A DNA stretch of 64,000 nucleotides from Christiangramia aestuarii (GCF_009735585.1 NZ_VJVW01000004.1:248001-312000), one strand, 5' to 3'; counted from the first letter of the stretch, positions 8,659 through 17,465 are shown. Notes: generated by a model not told the origin, from the letters alone. A program made the numbers and translations.

Positions 8659-9171
8659 TTAATTTTTTGGTTGTTTGTATAAGGGTACAGAGGAACATGC
8701 CTCACCATACATCAGGCTTTTCACGATAGGTTGGAGCTTATTTATAAGGAAAATATACGCATTTTTTGGCACAGGCTTATTTGAACAACCCTTAATAATT
8801 ACCGGTTTGTCCTTTAGATCTGAAACATCCATGTTCTGGATGACTTCCTGGTAAAGATGACTTTCCAGGTTTTCGAGGTCTCCTATCACCACCTTTTTCG
8901 CAAAAGGCTTGAGGTAGGTAGACAGCAACATATAGGCCCATGCAGGAACAATGGCCTCGGTAGAACAATGCAGGGCCACGAACTGATCCTTATACTGTGA
9001 CCAGTCATGCTCTTTAGCCTGTTCCCTGAAATCTTTCTCTCTCAAAACGAATCCCTCTAAAAGCCACTGACTTATATCAAAAAGAAACCTTTGACCTTTT
9101 GGATAGTAATCCTCAAGATTAAAGGTTATCAATTTACTTTGAGCGACTCGATTTACAATCTCTTCCGCCAT
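8659..9171 (-). CDS. DUF2480 family protein
   Basis: This 170-residue cytosolic protein begins MAEEIVNRVAQSKLITFNLEDYYP and contains the conserved segment QFVALHCSTEAIVPAWAYML (about 63-82), both hallmarks of DUF2480. The family is largely limited to Bacteroidetes and is regularly found beside SUF genes, as here, 9 bases after the DUF59 gene. Cysteines in the C-terminal half (KGCSN and EACSS) could bind a metal or cluster, but no activity is established. A role in Fe-S metabolism is inferred from context only. Confidence 0.85.
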   Translation of the reverse strand: MAEEIVNRVAQSKLITFNLEDYYPKGQRFLFDISQWLLEGFVLREKDFREQAKEHDWSQYKDQFVALHCSTEAIVPAWAYMLLSTYLKPFAKKVVIGDLENLESHLYQEVIQNMDVSDLKDKPVIIKGCSNKPVPKNAYIFLINKLQPIVKSLMYGEACSSVPLYKQPKN

Positions 9172-9180
9172 AATTCTATT

Positions 9181-9504
9181 TTATAAAAGCCCCAGCTCCA
9201 GCTTCGCGCCTTCGCTCATAAGATCCTGGCTCCATGGCGGATCAAAAGTGATCTCCACTTCAGCATCCTTTACCATATCCAAAGACTTTACCTTCTCCTC
9301 CACTTCTAACGGAAGTGTTTCTGCCACCGGGCAGTTTGGAGTGGTAAGGGTCATTAATATCTTTACATCATAATCTGTACTAACCATAACATCATATATG
9401 AGCCCAAGCTCATAGATGTCTACAGGGATCTCCGGATCGTAGATCGTTTTAAGAACAGTTACGATCTTTTCCCCTAATTCCTGTGTATTTATTTCCTGTT
9501 CCAT
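9181..9504 (-). CDS. DUF59/MIP18-type Fe-S assembly factor
   Basis: The 107-residue protein is a single MIP18/DUF59 domain. It has the VLKTIYDPEIPVDIYELGLIYDV opening and the active-site loop TTPNCPVAETLP with C58, the cysteine that in related SufT/Cia2 proteins is needed for cluster transfer. It ends with the typical F-D-P-P-W motif (EITFDPPWSQDLMS). The gene lies one base after sufE and 9 bases before DUF2480. It probably helps mature Fe-S proteins in the cytosol. Calling it sufT would be reasonable but is not proven. Confidence 0.9.
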   Translation of the reverse strand: MEQEINTQELGEKIVTVLKTIYDPEIPVDIYELGLIYDVMVSTDYDVKILMTLTTPNCPVAETLPLEVEEKVKSLDMVKDAEVEITFDPPWSQDLMSEGAKLELGLL

Positions 9505-9505
9505 T

Positions 9506-9928
9506 TTAGTTCAATTGAGTTTGGTATGCTACAGCATACATTTTTAGTTGTTTGATCATGCTCACTAGTCCGTTGGCACGGGTTGGAGAAAGATGCTCCT
9601 TTAGCCCGATCTCATCGATGAACTGGGTGTCTGCTTCGATGATCTCCGCAGGATGCTGATCTGAAAATACTCTGATGAGGATGGCTACGATCCCCTTGGT
9701 TATGATCGCATCACTATCTGCAGTAAAAACAAGTCTATCTCCTTCAAGTTCAGCATGTACCCATACCTTACTCTGGCAACCTTTAATAAGGTTCTCGTCT
9801 ATCTTGTACTTCTCGTCAATAAGAGGCAGGGATTTCCCAAGCTCTATCATATATTCATAGCGCTGCATCCAGTCATCGAACATCGAAAACTCATCGATTA
9901 CCTCCTGTTGTTTTTCCTGAATCGTCAT
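9506..9928 (-). CDS. sufE: Sulfur-transfer protein SufE
   Basis: SufE accepts persulfide sulfur from the desulfurase SufS and passes it to the SufBCD scaffold. The 140-residue protein has the diagnostic LIKGCQSKVWVHAEL segment with acceptor C51, and a C-terminal ..EHLSPTRANGLVSMI helix conserved in the family. The start is ATG 9928. Although it works with SufS, the gene is separated from sufS by a metalloprotease and a lipoprotein gene. It has its own well-formed promoter (9943-9973), so it heads a separate transcript. Confidence 0.95.
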   Translation of the reverse strand: MTIQEKQQEVIDEFSMFDDWMQRYEYMIELGKSLPLIDEKYKIDENLIKGCQSKVWVHAELEGDRLVFTADSDAIITKGIVAILIRVFSDQHPAEIIEADTQFIDEIGLKEHLSPTRANGLVSMIKQLKMYAVAYQTQLN

Positions 9929-9942
9929 ATTTCAATTTTACG

Positions 9943-9973
9943 CAAAAGTACAATAAGAAGAAGTGCTATTCAA
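9943..9973 (-). promoter_or_regulatory. Promoter of sufE
   Basis: The minus strand reads TTG (9973-9971), a 20-base spacer, then TACTTTTG (9950-9943), matching the Bacteroidetes TTG-N19/20-TAnnTTTG promoter in both boxes. The predicted start of transcription lies about 9 bases before the sufE ATG. The -33 box is inside the end of the preceding lipoprotein gene. Confidence 0.7.
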
Positions 9974-10397
9974 CATTTTCTGCCAATCTTAAGATAGCCT
10001 CTACTAATGGCTTAACCTCAGCCGGCGGATTCCCATGATCGAAGGAATTAGTCTTGTAAATCGTATCATTCTTACGAACACTTAAAATTGCATGCAGAGC
10101 TGCATCTGAAGCCCTGGAATCTGAGGGCGCCTTTAACTGGCTTATTTCTGAAACTTCCATTACCTTTATAGTATTCAAAAGCTCTTTCCATTCTTCTGAA
10201 GTTATCTTACTGGAACTCTCGCTTGCATTCAGGCCGGTACTTTTAATCTCGATATTTTCAGGAGTAAGCGTATACATTGTGGAAGAGCCCCTGGTAAAGG
10301 TCTCATAGCTTACAGATTCAACCGAAGCAGCTTCCTGATGGGAACAATCGTTTGCCGCAAATAGAATTATTAGAAAGGTAAAAAAGCTGAATTTCAT
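9966..10397 (-). CDS. Small secreted protein, probable lipoprotein
   Basis: A 143-residue protein with a signal sequence MKFSFFTFLIILFAANDCS. A cysteine at 18 gives a loose lipobox (AANDC), so it may be a lipoprotein. The rest is acidic and Ser-rich, with a recognisable strand pattern (SYETFTRGSSTMYTLTPENIEIKS) and a helix that fits small flavobacterial periplasmic proteins of unknown role. It lies between the M43 protease terminator and sufE. No function can be assigned. Confidence 0.65.
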   Translation of the reverse strand: MKFSFFTFLIILFAANDCSHQEAASVESVSYETFTRGSSTMYTLTPENIEIKSTGLNASESSSKITSEEWKELLNTIKVMEVSEISQLKAPSDSRASDAALHAILSVRKNDTIYKTNSFDHGNPPAEVKPLVEAILRLAENVE

Positions 10398-10427
10398 AGG
10401 TTTTAGGTTTTAGATAAGAGCATATTA

Positions 10428-10455
10428 CAAAAAAAGGCGCCACATGGGCGCCTCT
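10428..10455 (-). terminator. Terminator after the M43 metalloprotease gene
   Basis: AGGCGCC (10435-10441) and GGCGCCT (10447-10453) form a 7-bp GC-rich stem with a 5-base loop. On the minus strand it runs into a T-run (AAAAAA on plus at 10430-10435). It sits about 25 bases beyond the protease stop codon. Confidence 0.8.
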
Positions 10456-10478
10456 TTTATATTTTATTAACTGAAAGC

Positions 10479-11453
10479 TTAGTCTGCCATCGTCGCACGG
10501 AATCCTCCGTTAGCGAATACAGAAAGCATTCTTGATTTCTGACCTTCAGTAAACATGTTAAGACATGGGTCATCTGAGTAGTCCATGAAGTTCATGGTCA
10601 TATCTGCAGAACCACAGTTCACGGTTGGGTAAGATGGACATCCTCTAGAAGGACCATCAGAATCTGGAGTATCTGCTACATAATCTGTAGCTCCACATCC
10701 ACCATCACCCCAAATGTGACGAAGGTTCAGCCAGTGCCCAACTTCATGAGTGGCCGTTCTACCAGTAGAATACTGAGTAGTTCCTGTAAACCTGTGATCC
10801 ATTACCACACCATCTGTAGCCCAGCTTCCTCCAGGAAATTGTGCATAACCAAGGATGTTACCACCACGGTACGGCATATTACTTACTACCCAGATGTTCA
10901 GGAATTCCTGTGGGTTAACCACATCAGATCCATCGCTTGAAGAGAATTTCATGGAATCGTCTGGTCTCCACTGGCGCTTTTTGGTTTTTACACGAATTAC
11001 GTCTTCAAGAACGAAACGAATTCCTACGTTAGCTTCTACAGCCGCAAACTCAGAAGGAATGGAATTTCTGCCAGGGTTGTTAAGGCTGAAATCTTCGTTA
11101 AGGGCTGTAACCTGGTCCTGAAGCTGAGAAAGTGGGATGTTCTCATCTGCACTGTTGTAAAGTACGTGGAAAACGATCGGGATCTCAATCTTCCCATCGG
11201 CAGCCAGACGCTTGGTCCAACCATTACTCAGGGCTTTTTGGGTATGTGCCTCTACTGCGGCCATTTTTGTAGCTAATTCTGGGTTTTCAGCCATTTTTTC
11301 TTCCAGCACTCCCATCGTTCCACATTGGTCCTTGGCTATGGCCAGGGTCTCCTGTTCAACCGCCAGGGTTTCATCTACAGATTGTTCTGAAGACTTCTCA
11401 CAGGAAGCGAAGATAAGGGTCAGGGCCGAAGCCAGTAAATAGATTCTTTTCAT
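10479..11453 (-). CDS. M43-type zinc metalloprotease lipoprotein (pappalysin-like)
   Basis: The 324-residue protein has a lipobox signal (LTLIFASC, Cys18). The metzincin motif is HEVGHWLNLRH, giving zinc ligands H236, H240 and H246 with catalytic E237. Asn replaces the usual Gly at 243. A Met-turn segment MNFMDYSDDPC follows, with cysteine pairs typical of M43 cytophagalysin/pappalysin enzymes. No sorting domain of the type IX kind is visible at the C-terminus. It is expected on the cell surface or in the periplasm. It lies between sufS and sufE with its own -7 element and terminator, so it is probably an independent insertion with no Fe-S role. Confidence 0.92.
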   Translation of the reverse strand: MKRIYLLASALTLIFASCEKSSEQSVDETLAVEQETLAIAKDQCGTMGVLEEKMAENPELATKMAAVEAHTQKALSNGWTKRLAADGKIEIPIVFHVLYNSADENIPLSQLQDQVTALNEDFSLNNPGRNSIPSEFAAVEANVGIRFVLEDVIRVKTKKRQWRPDDSMKFSSSDGSDVVNPQEFLNIWVVSNMPYRGGNILGYAQFPGGSWATDGVVMDHRFTGTTQYSTGRTATHEVGHWLNLRHIWGDGGCGATDYVADTPDSDGPSRGCPSYPTVNCGSADMTMNFMDYSDDPCLNMFTEGQKSRMLSVFANGGFRATMAD

Positions 11454-11754
11454 TTAAAAAAAGTTTTAGGGTTAAAAATTGTTTTCCGTCGGAAAATTCT
11501 GAAACGTATTAGCCAAAAATAGAATATTACCGACTTTCTAATTGTTTGGTTTTTTGCTTGTGTTTTTTGGCACTATTTCAGAGTTTTTTCTGAAAAATAC
11601 GAGTCGAATATAGCTAAATATTTAAGTATTTCTTAACGCTAAAGACAGGAAAACTTAACCTAAACCCTGTATTTCATCGATGAAACCAGCCCATTTGTCG
11701 CCTGAGCGAAAATGTTAAAACTTGAGAAAATTTAAATTTTTAAGAAAAAGCTTG
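11454..11754 (-). promoter_or_regulatory. AT-rich gap between sufS and the M43 gene, with -7 element
   Basis: This 301-base gap holds no open frame. A minus-strand TATTTTTG (11521-11514) matches the -7 consensus and would give the protease a leader of about 55 bases; no -33 TTG at the right distance is seen. The remainder is AT-rich, and I see no terminator for sufS, so read-through from the suf genes is possible. Confidence 0.45.
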
Positions 11755-12993
11755 CTATTGAAGCATCATTTTAGCCTTTTTCACGCCTTCTATAAAGAGG
11801 TCTATCTCGTGAAAAGTGTTATAGAATGAAAAGGAAGCTCTTACCGTCCCGGGGATCTTGAAGAAATCCATTACCGGCTGGGCACAATGATGCCCGGTTC
11901 GTACGGCGATACCCATTTTATCGAGCAGGGTACCCAGATCATAAGGATGCAGACCTTCAATATTGAAGGAGATCACCGCGGTCTTTTCAGCGGCCTCCCC
12001 ATAGATCTTCATGCCTTCGATCTCTTTCAGCTTTGTGGTAGCGTAATCCAGCAGCTCATGCTCATAAGCTGCTATTTCTTTAAAGCCGATATTGTTCATA
12101 TAATCCAGGGCCGCTCCAAAAGCGATCCCTCCGCAGATATTTGGGGTACCGGCTTCAAATTTATGAGGCAGACCGGCATAGGTGGTCTTTTCGAAAGAAA
12201 CGGTGGCGATCATTTCCCCTCCTCCCTGATAAGGAGGAAGTTTTTCCAGCCACTCTTCTTTTCCGTATAGAACCCCAACTCCCGTTGGGCCGCACATCTT
12301 ATGAGCAGAAACCACGTAAAAATCCACATCAAGCTCCTGAACATCGGCCTTGATATGGGGTGCCGCCTGTGCGCCGTCAATCAGGACTGCAGCACCTGCA
12401 GAATGCGCTTTATCAATGATCCTCTTTATAGGATTTACCGTTCCCAGCGCATTGGAAACATGGTTAAGAAACACCAGTGTCGTAGCCGGACCAATAAGCT
12501 TTTCGAATTCAGAATAAATAAGTTCCCCATTTTCATCCATAGGGATCACCTTCAGCTTGGCTCCGGTCTTTTCGCAAAGCATCTGCCATGGAACAATATT
12601 CGAGTGATGTTCCATCGCCGAAACCAGGATCTCATCACCTTCAGATAGAAGCGAAGAAAATCCATTGGCTACCAGATTGATTCCATGGGTGGTCCCGGAA
12701 GTGAATATGATCTCGTGGGCCTTTTCCGCATTAAAATGCTTCTGGATCTTGATCCTGGCCTGCTCATACTTATCGGTCGCTTCCTGGGAAAGGGAATGCA
12801 CGCCACGATGAATATTGGCGTTATAGTTAGAGTAATAATCCACGATCGCATCCATCACCTGCTTAGGCGTCTGGGCTGTGGCCGCATTATCAAAATAAAC
12901 CAAAGGATAGCCATTCACCTTACGGTTAAGAATTGGGAAATCCTCACGGATCTTTTCTACCTCGAAAGTCTTAGCCTGAGTTTGCTGACTCAT
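11755..12993 (-). CDS. sufS: Cysteine desulfurase SufS
   Basis: SufS is a PLP enzyme that removes sulfur from cysteine and supplies it, through SufE, to the SufBCD scaffold. The 412-residue group-II protein shows the PLP lysine K232 (VVSAHKMCGPTG), the TSGTTHGIN cofactor loop (about 98-106) and catalytic C370 in RTGHHCAQP. Length is normal. The ATG at 12993 is followed by the family start FPILNRKVNGYPLVYFDNAAT. It lies 24 bases before the sufD stop on the same strand and belongs to the sufABCDS transcript. Confidence 0.97.
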   Translation of the reverse strand: MSQQTQAKTFEVEKIREDFPILNRKVNGYPLVYFDNAATAQTPKQVMDAIVDYYSNYNANIHRGVHSLSQEATDKYEQARIKIQKHFNAEKAHEIIFTSGTTHGINLVANGFSSLLSEGDEILVSAMEHHSNIVPWQMLCEKTGAKLKVIPMDENGELIYSEFEKLIGPATTLVFLNHVSNALGTVNPIKRIIDKAHSAGAAVLIDGAQAAPHIKADVQELDVDFYVVSAHKMCGPTGVGVLYGKEEWLEKLPPYQGGGEMIATVSFEKTTYAGLPHKFEAGTPNICGGIAFGAALDYMNNIGFKEIAAYEHELLDYATTKLKEIEGMKIYGEAAEKTAVISFNIEGLHPYDLGTLLDKMGIAVRTGHHCAQPVMDFFKIPGTVRASFSFYNTFHEIDLFIEGVKKAKMMLQ

Positions 12994-13017
12994 CCTTTAA
13001 GTTATTTTGAATTTATA

Positions 13018-14331
13018 TTATAGATTAAAGCCCATTTCTACCTCCAGCTTAGAAGCGATCAGTTTATTGATCCTCTTCTTTACCTCTGGTATCTTTACGC
13101 TTTCCAGTACGTTATTAGCAAATGCGTACATCATCAACGCCCTGGCCTCTTTTCTTGGAATACCCCTGGACTGAAGATAGAATAGCGCCTCCTCATCAAG
13201 CTGCCCAATGGTACAACCGTGGCTACATCTTACATCGTCGGCAAAGATCTCCAGCTGTGGCTTGGAATTGATGGTCGCTTTATCGTCTGCCAGGATATTG
13301 TTGTTAGACTGGTAGGCATTGGTTTTCTGAGCCTCCTTCTCTACCACAACCTTTCCGTTGAAAACGCCGGTAGAGCTATCTCCAAAAATACCCTTGTAAT
13401 CCTGGTGGCTTTCACAGTTAGGCTCGATATGGTGTACCAGTGTATTGTGATCCACATGTTGTTTATCCTCGATAATGGTCACCCCTTTCATGGTTGAATC
13501 TATACGCTCCCCACTCTGATAGAAATTAAGGTTGTTACGCGTTAGTTTCCCTCCAAAGGAGAAGGTGTGCACAGAAACATTGCTTTCAGCTTTCTGGTTG
13601 ATAAAGGTATTATCTATCAACGATGCTGAATGCTTATCGTTCTGGATCTTGTAATAATCTACAAAGGCACGACGATCTGCGAAGATCTCGGTTACCGAAT
13701 TGGTAAGCACAGGATTCTCGGTAAGGCTTTGATGTCTTTCGATGATCTGCACATGAGAATTCTCGTCTACCACGATAAGGTTTCTTGGCTGAAGCAGTAA
13801 AGCAGATTCATTTCCAGTGGCGAAATTGATGATCTGTATTGGCTTATCTGCCAATTGGTTCTTATTGATGTGGATAAAAGCACCTTCACGGGCGAATGCC
13901 GTGTTAAGGGCATTAAGTCCAGATTTTGGAGCTACTTTATTGTAGTAGTTCTCGATAACCGGACGATATTTATCCTTGTTCAAGGCCGAAGACATCAGGC
14001 AAACATCTATCTTATCGTGAGTTGTTTGCGAAAGATGGGAAGAATAGATCCCATCGATGAAAACCAGGTTGTAAGTGTCTATATCGTGAATAAGATACTT
14101 CTTGATGTCCTTATACTCGATCGCATCTTCCTTCTTAGGGAAGAAACTGTAATCGTGTTTAAGTACCGAATTCAGTGAAGTATATTTCCAGTTCTCATCT
14201 TTCTTGGTAGGGAAACCAAGTTTTTCAAAATCCTTGATCGCCTCGTTCCTTAAAGCGTCTAACCCATTATCTGGATCAAGGCTTTCTTCAAAGGCCAAAA
14301 ATGATGAGATCAATTTATCTTTTAATTCCAT
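13018..14331 (-). CDS. sufD: Fe-S scaffold protein SufD
   Basis: SufD pairs with SufB and SufC in the scaffold complex. The protein (437 residues from ATG 14331) has the right-handed beta-helix core and the C-terminal signature CSHGCTIGQLDEEALFYLQSRGI. I begin at MELKDKLISS. An in-frame ATG at 14346 would add five residues (MKLKK). The longest frame uses a TTG inside the intergenic repeat and is unlikely. The gene follows sufC across a repeat-filled gap and precedes sufS. SufD itself does not have to carry the cluster. Confidence 0.95.
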   Translation of the reverse strand: MELKDKLISSFLAFEESLDPDNGLDALRNEAIKDFEKLGFPTKKDENWKYTSLNSVLKHDYSFFPKKEDAIEYKDIKKYLIHDIDTYNLVFIDGIYSSHLSQTTHDKIDVCLMSSALNKDKYRPVIENYYNKVAPKSGLNALNTAFAREGAFIHINKNQLADKPIQIINFATGNESALLLQPRNLIVVDENSHVQIIERHQSLTENPVLTNSVTEIFADRRAFVDYYKIQNDKHSASLIDNTFINQKAESNVSVHTFSFGGKLTRNNLNFYQSGERIDSTMKGVTIIEDKQHVDHNTLVHHIEPNCESHQDYKGIFGDSSTGVFNGKVVVEKEAQKTNAYQSNNNILADDKATINSKPQLEIFADDVRCSHGCTIGQLDEEALFYLQSRGIPRKEARALMMYAFANNVLESVKIPEVKKRINKLIASKLEVEMGFNL

Positions 14332-14347
14332 TTTTTTCAATTTCATG

Positions 14348-14405
14348 TTCAAATTTCAAATTCAAGATTATCTTTTCGGTAATGTTGAATTCTGAATTTT
14401 GAATA
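14348..14405. repeat. Inverted heptamer arrays between sufC and sufD
   Basis: The gap holds TTCAAAT-TTCAAAT-TCAAGAT (14348-14368), a 16-base spacer, and TTGAATT-CTGAATT-TTGAATA (14385-14405). All units keep an exact 7-base period and the two arms are in opposite orientation. The arrays start a few bases upstream of the sufD ATG and end next to the sufC stop. The same design occurs between sdhA and sdhB and around the S23 gene. Confidence 0.6.
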
Positions 14406-14407
14406 AT

Positions 14408-15157
14408 TTAAACTGCTCCTTGCTTTACCCAGTCGTATCCTCTTTCTTCAAGTTCGTAAGCCAGCTCTTTTCCGCCAGACTTCACGATCTTTCCGTCTAC
14501 AAGTACATGCACCACATCTGGCACGATGTAATTAAGCAGTCTCTGGTAGTGCGTAATAAGCAGTACCGCGTTATCTTCTCTTCTAAGCTTGTTCACACCG
14601 TCTGCAACCACTTTAAGGGCATCGATATCCAAACCTGAATCTGTCTCATCAAGAATTGAAAGCTTAGGATCCAGCATCGCCATCTGGAAGATCTCGTTAC
14701 GCTTCTTCTCACCTCCAGAAAATCCTTCGTTCAGTGAACGGGAAAGGAATTTCCTGTCTATTTCCAGCATTTCCGACTTTTCGCGGATCATTTTCAGCAT
14801 TTCGTTCGCCGGCATGTCTTCCTTGCCATGAGCCTTACGCTGGGCGTTGATGGCTGTCTTAATAAAGTTGGTTACAGAAACACCAGGGATCTCTACCGGA
14901 TACTGAAAAGAAAGGAAAACTCCTTTGTGAGATCTTTCTTCCGGATCCATTTCGGTAAGGTCTTCACCTTCAAAGATCATCTCTCCCTCGGTCATTTCGT
15001 ACTCTTCCCTACCAGCGATCACTGAAGACAAAGTACTTTTACCCGATCCATTAGGGCCCATGATTGCATGAACCTCTCCCGGTTTGATCTCAAGATTGAT
15101 CCCTTTCAGGATTTCCTTATCTTCTATGCTGGCGTGTAAATTCTTTATTTTAAGCAT
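14408..15157 (-). CDS. sufC: SUF ATPase SufC
   Basis: SufC is the ABC-type ATPase that drives the SufBCD scaffold. The 249-residue protein has Walker A GPNGSGKST (about 35-43), the ABC signature GFSGGEKKR and Walker B LSILDETDSGLD, with the usual D-E-T-D variant of the family. The ATG at 15157 (MLKIKNLHAS) is chosen; the three upstream codons of the open frame start with TTG. A small lipoprotein gene lies between sufB and sufC, which is unusual, and a perfect hairpin sits in the leader. Confidence 0.97.
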   Translation of the reverse strand: MLKIKNLHASIEDKEILKGINLEIKPGEVHAIMGPNGSGKSTLSSVIAGREEYEMTEGEMIFEGEDLTEMDPEERSHKGVFLSFQYPVEIPGVSVTNFIKTAINAQRKAHGKEDMPANEMLKMIREKSEMLEIDRKFLSRSLNEGFSGGEKKRNEIFQMAMLDPKLSILDETDSGLDIDALKVVADGVNKLRREDNAVLLITHYQRLLNYIVPDVVHVLVDGKIVKSGGKELAYELEERGYDWVKQGAV

Positions 15158-15171
15158 GTTTATCAATTCTG

Positions 15172-15189
15172 AATCTGCCTGGGCAGATT
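15172..15189 (-). promoter_or_regulatory. Hairpin in the sufC leader
   Basis: AATCTGCC (15172-15179) and GGCAGATT (15182-15189) are perfect complements with only two bases between them, so the real loop would open to about six bases. It lies between the lipoprotein stop and the sufC ATG. It could protect or process the suf mRNA; there is no T-run for termination. Confidence 0.4.
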
Positions 15190-15192
15190 GAT

Positions 15193-15594
15193 TTAATTTT
15201 TTCTTTTATTATCTTTTATCGTATCTGAAACTTTCGCTACTTCTGGAGTTTCAACTATTTCAAGGATCTCGATCACTTCTTCCCATCCTTCCTGTTCCGG
15301 GTTCGGCTGAATTTTCGCTCTCACTGTTACCGGGATCATTTCAAAATCATCGGTTTTAAGCGGCGCGATCCTTTCTGAAAGTATCTGGCTCATCGAGTCC
15401 AGGGTCACCCCGTAGACAAAGTTCTCACCTCTTATCACCGCAGCATCTGCCGCGTAGATGAACTCACCTTCCAGAACCTGGATACTATCGGGAACTTTTT
15501 CGGCCTGTGGAGCATCCATAAGGTCCTTACGTTCCTCATCCTGGCAGGAAAAGAGCATCGAACTTATAAGCAATAATCCAAATAACTTTTTCAT
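15193..15594 (-). CDS. Small lipoprotein inside the suf operon
   Basis: From ATG 15594 the product is 133 residues with a clear lipobox (MKKLFGLLLISSMLFSC). The mature domain is a compact alpha/beta unit with repeated acidic strands (VLEGEFIYAADAAVIRGENFVYGV) and ends in a Lys/Asn-rich tail. Nothing in it resembles an Fe-S protein, yet it is placed between sufB and sufC with 20-30 base gaps. Similar small lipoproteins are seen in flavobacterial suf loci. Function unknown. Confidence 0.72.
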   Translation of the reverse strand: MKKLFGLLLISSMLFSCQDEERKDLMDAPQAEKVPDSIQVLEGEFIYAADAAVIRGENFVYGVTLDSMSQILSERIAPLKTDDFEMIPVTVRAKIQPNPEQEGWEEVIEILEIVETPEVAKVSDTIKDNKRKN

Positions 15595-15617
15595 AGCAAA
15601 TCTCACTCTAGATCTAA

Positions 15618-17063
15618 TTATCCAACTGAACCTTCAAGCGAAATTTCAAGTAATTTTTGAGCTTCGACCGCAAACTCCATCGGTAACTTGTTCAATACTT
15701 CCTTACTGAAACCATTTACGATAAGCGCGATAGCCTTTTCGGTATCTATACCTCTCTGGTTACAGTAGAAGATCTGGTCTTCCCCGATCTTACTGGTGGT
15801 TGCCTCATGCTCTACCTGAGCAGATTTGTTTTTCACCTCGATATATGGGAAAGTATGCGCCCCACATTTGTTCCCCATCAACAAGGAGTCACATTGTGAG
15901 AAGTTACGTGCGTTCTGAGCCCTACCGTTAATCTGTACTAACCCACGGTAAGAGTTCTGTGATTGTCCAGCAGAAATACCCTTGGAGATGATGGTACTCT
16001 TGGTATTCTTACCAAGATGGATCATTTTGGTTCCTGTATCGGCCTGCTGCCAGTTGTTGGTAACCGCGATGGAGTAAAATTCTCCTACCGAGTTATCCCC
16101 TTTAAGGATACAGCTTGGATATTTCCAGGTTACGGCAGATCCTGTTTCTACCTGTGTCCAGGATATCTTCGCGTTCTTTTCGCAAAGCCCTCTTTTGGTC
16201 ACGAAGTTAAAAACTCCACCTTTACCTTCTTTATTTCCAGGGTACCAGTTCTGTACGGTACTATATTTTATTTCAGCATCGTCTAAGGCGATAAGTTCTA
16301 CCACCGCCGCGTGAAGTTGATTCTCATCACGGGTTGGAGCAGTACATCCCTCAAGGTAACTTACATAACTTCCTTCATCGGCCACTACCAGTGTTCTCTC
16401 GAACTGCCCTGTTCCAGCCTGGTTGATTCGAAAATAAGTAGAAAGCTCCATTGGGCAACGCACCCCTTTCGGAATGTAACAGAAAGAACCATCACTAAAT
16501 ACCGCCGAATTCAGGGCAGCATAGAAATTATCTTTCTTCGGCACCACAGAGCCGATATATTTCTTAACCAGCTCAGGGTGTTCCTGTATCGCTTCAGAAA
16601 TTGAACAGAAAATGATCCCTTTTTCGGCTAGTGTCTTTTTGAAAGTGGTAGTTACAGAAACTGAATCCATAACCACATCTACTGCCACCCCGGCAAGTTT
16701 TTTCTGCTCGTCCAGGGAAATACCAAGCTTTTTAAAGGTGTCCAGCAATTCCGGATCTACCTCATCAAGGCTCTCGTATTTTGGTTTCTTGTTAGGTGCG
16801 GAATAATAAGAGATGTTCTGGAAGTCCGGTTTTGGGTATTTTACATTCGCCCAGTCCGGCTCCTCCATTTTCTGCCATTCGCGAAAAGCTTCCAGGCGCC
16901 ACTCGGTCATCCATTCCGGCTCTTCTTTCTTCTTAGAAATTGCTCGCACGATATCTTCGTTCAAGCCCACAGGAAAGGTATCAGACTCTATATCTGTATA
17001 AAATCCATACTCATACTCCTTGGTTTCGAGCTCTTTCTTTAAATCGTCTTCAGTATATGCCAT
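15618..17063 (-). CDS. sufB: Fe-S scaffold protein SufB
   Basis: SufB carries the nascent [4Fe-4S] cluster in the SufBCD complex. The 481-residue protein shows the N-terminal segment ([20 protein letters not shown]), the beta-helix core with [20 protein letters not shown], and the region ..[23 protein letters not shown], all classic SufB. The Cys in GNKCGAHTF corresponds to a cluster-relevant position. The start is ATG 17063. The S23 gene and its heptamer arrays separate it from sufA. Confidence 0.97.
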   Translation of the reverse strand: MAYTEDDLKKELETKEYEYGFYTDIESDTFPVGLNEDIVRAISKKKEEPEWMTEWRLEAFREWQKMEEPDWANVKYPKPDFQNISYYSAPNKKPKYESLDEVDPELLDTFKKLGISLDEQKKLAGVAVDVVMDSVSVTTTFKKTLAEKGIIFCSISEAIQEHPELVKKYIGSVVPKKDNFYAALNSAVFSDGSFCYIPKGVRCPMELSTYFRINQAGTGQFERTLVVADEGSYVSYLEGCTAPTRDENQLHAAVVELIALDDAEIKYSTVQNWYPGNKEGKGGVFNFVTKRGLCEKNAKISWTQVETGSAVTWKYPSCILKGDNSVGEFYSIAVTNNWQQADTGTKMIHLGKNTKSTIISKGISAGQSQNSYRGLVQINGRAQNARNFSQCDSLLMGNKCGAHTFPYIEVKNKSAQVEHEATTSKIGEDQIFYCNQRGIDTEKAIALIVNGFSKEVLNKLPMEFAVEAQKLLEISLEGSVG

Positions 17064-17074
17064 ATTCTGTTTTT

Positions 17075-17102
17075 AAAGTTGGAAGGTTAAAAGTTACAAA
17101 GT
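17075..17102. repeat. Heptamer array, left arm next to the S23 gene
   Basis: AAAGTTG-GAAGGTT-AAAAGTT-ACAAAGT (17075-17102) is a run of four degenerate 7-base units between sufB and the S23 gene, overlapping the S23 stop codon. It pairs in inverted orientation with the array at 17466-17500, so the S23 gene lies between the two arms. Confidence 0.55.
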
Positions 17103-17462
17103 GGTATCCAGGTACTTAATCAACCCGCTGATCATTTTCGAAATCTCATTTACCCTTGCACTCAACCTTTCAAAATCTTCGCTTGTTATATATTTTAAAT
17201 CCTGTGCTAAATAAAGCTGTGACCGGAACTCCCCGGCCGAACCTTTAGCCACATATAAAAAACGAATAAATTCTTTCGTTGTCCCTCTTTCAAAACCTTC
17301 CGCAATATTGGAGGTTATTGAAATACTGGACCTTCTTATCTGACTTTTTAAATCAAAATCTGCTTTGAACAGACCTTTATCGCTTAATGTATAGATCTCA
17401 GAATTTAATTCCCTCGCCTGTTGCCAGGCTTTTATTTCTTCGAAAGAACTAAACTTCGACAT
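17094..17462 (-). CDS. S23-type four-helix-bundle protein
   Basis: The 122-residue protein matches the S23/IVP family first seen encoded inside 23S rRNA intervening sequences; the fold is shared with Avd of diversity-generating retroelements. Typical segments are FEEIKAWQQARELNSEIY, LKSQIRRSSISITSNIAEGF and AKGSAGEFRSQLYLAQDL. The surface is basic, which fits nucleic-acid binding. It sits between sufA and sufB, not near any rRNA, and is bracketed by inverted heptamer arrays. No reverse transcriptase or template/variable repeat is present. Function unknown, but the placement suggests a small mobile unit. Confidence 0.88.
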   Translation of the reverse strand: MSKFSSFEEIKAWQQARELNSEIYTLSDKGLFKADFDLKSQIRRSSISITSNIAEGFERGTTKEFIRFLYVAKGSAGEFRSQLYLAQDLKYITSEDFERLSARVNEISKMISGLIKYLDTTL

Positions 17463-17465
17463 CTA

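Noticed and set aside
14348-14405. Heptamer array as CRISPR repeats
   Set aside because: Units are seven bases without spacers, and no cas genes occur in the window.
17094-17462. S23 gene as a sign of rRNA or a diversity-generating retroelement
   Set aside because: No rRNA sequence, reverse transcriptase or template/variable repeat pair is present in the neighbourhood.
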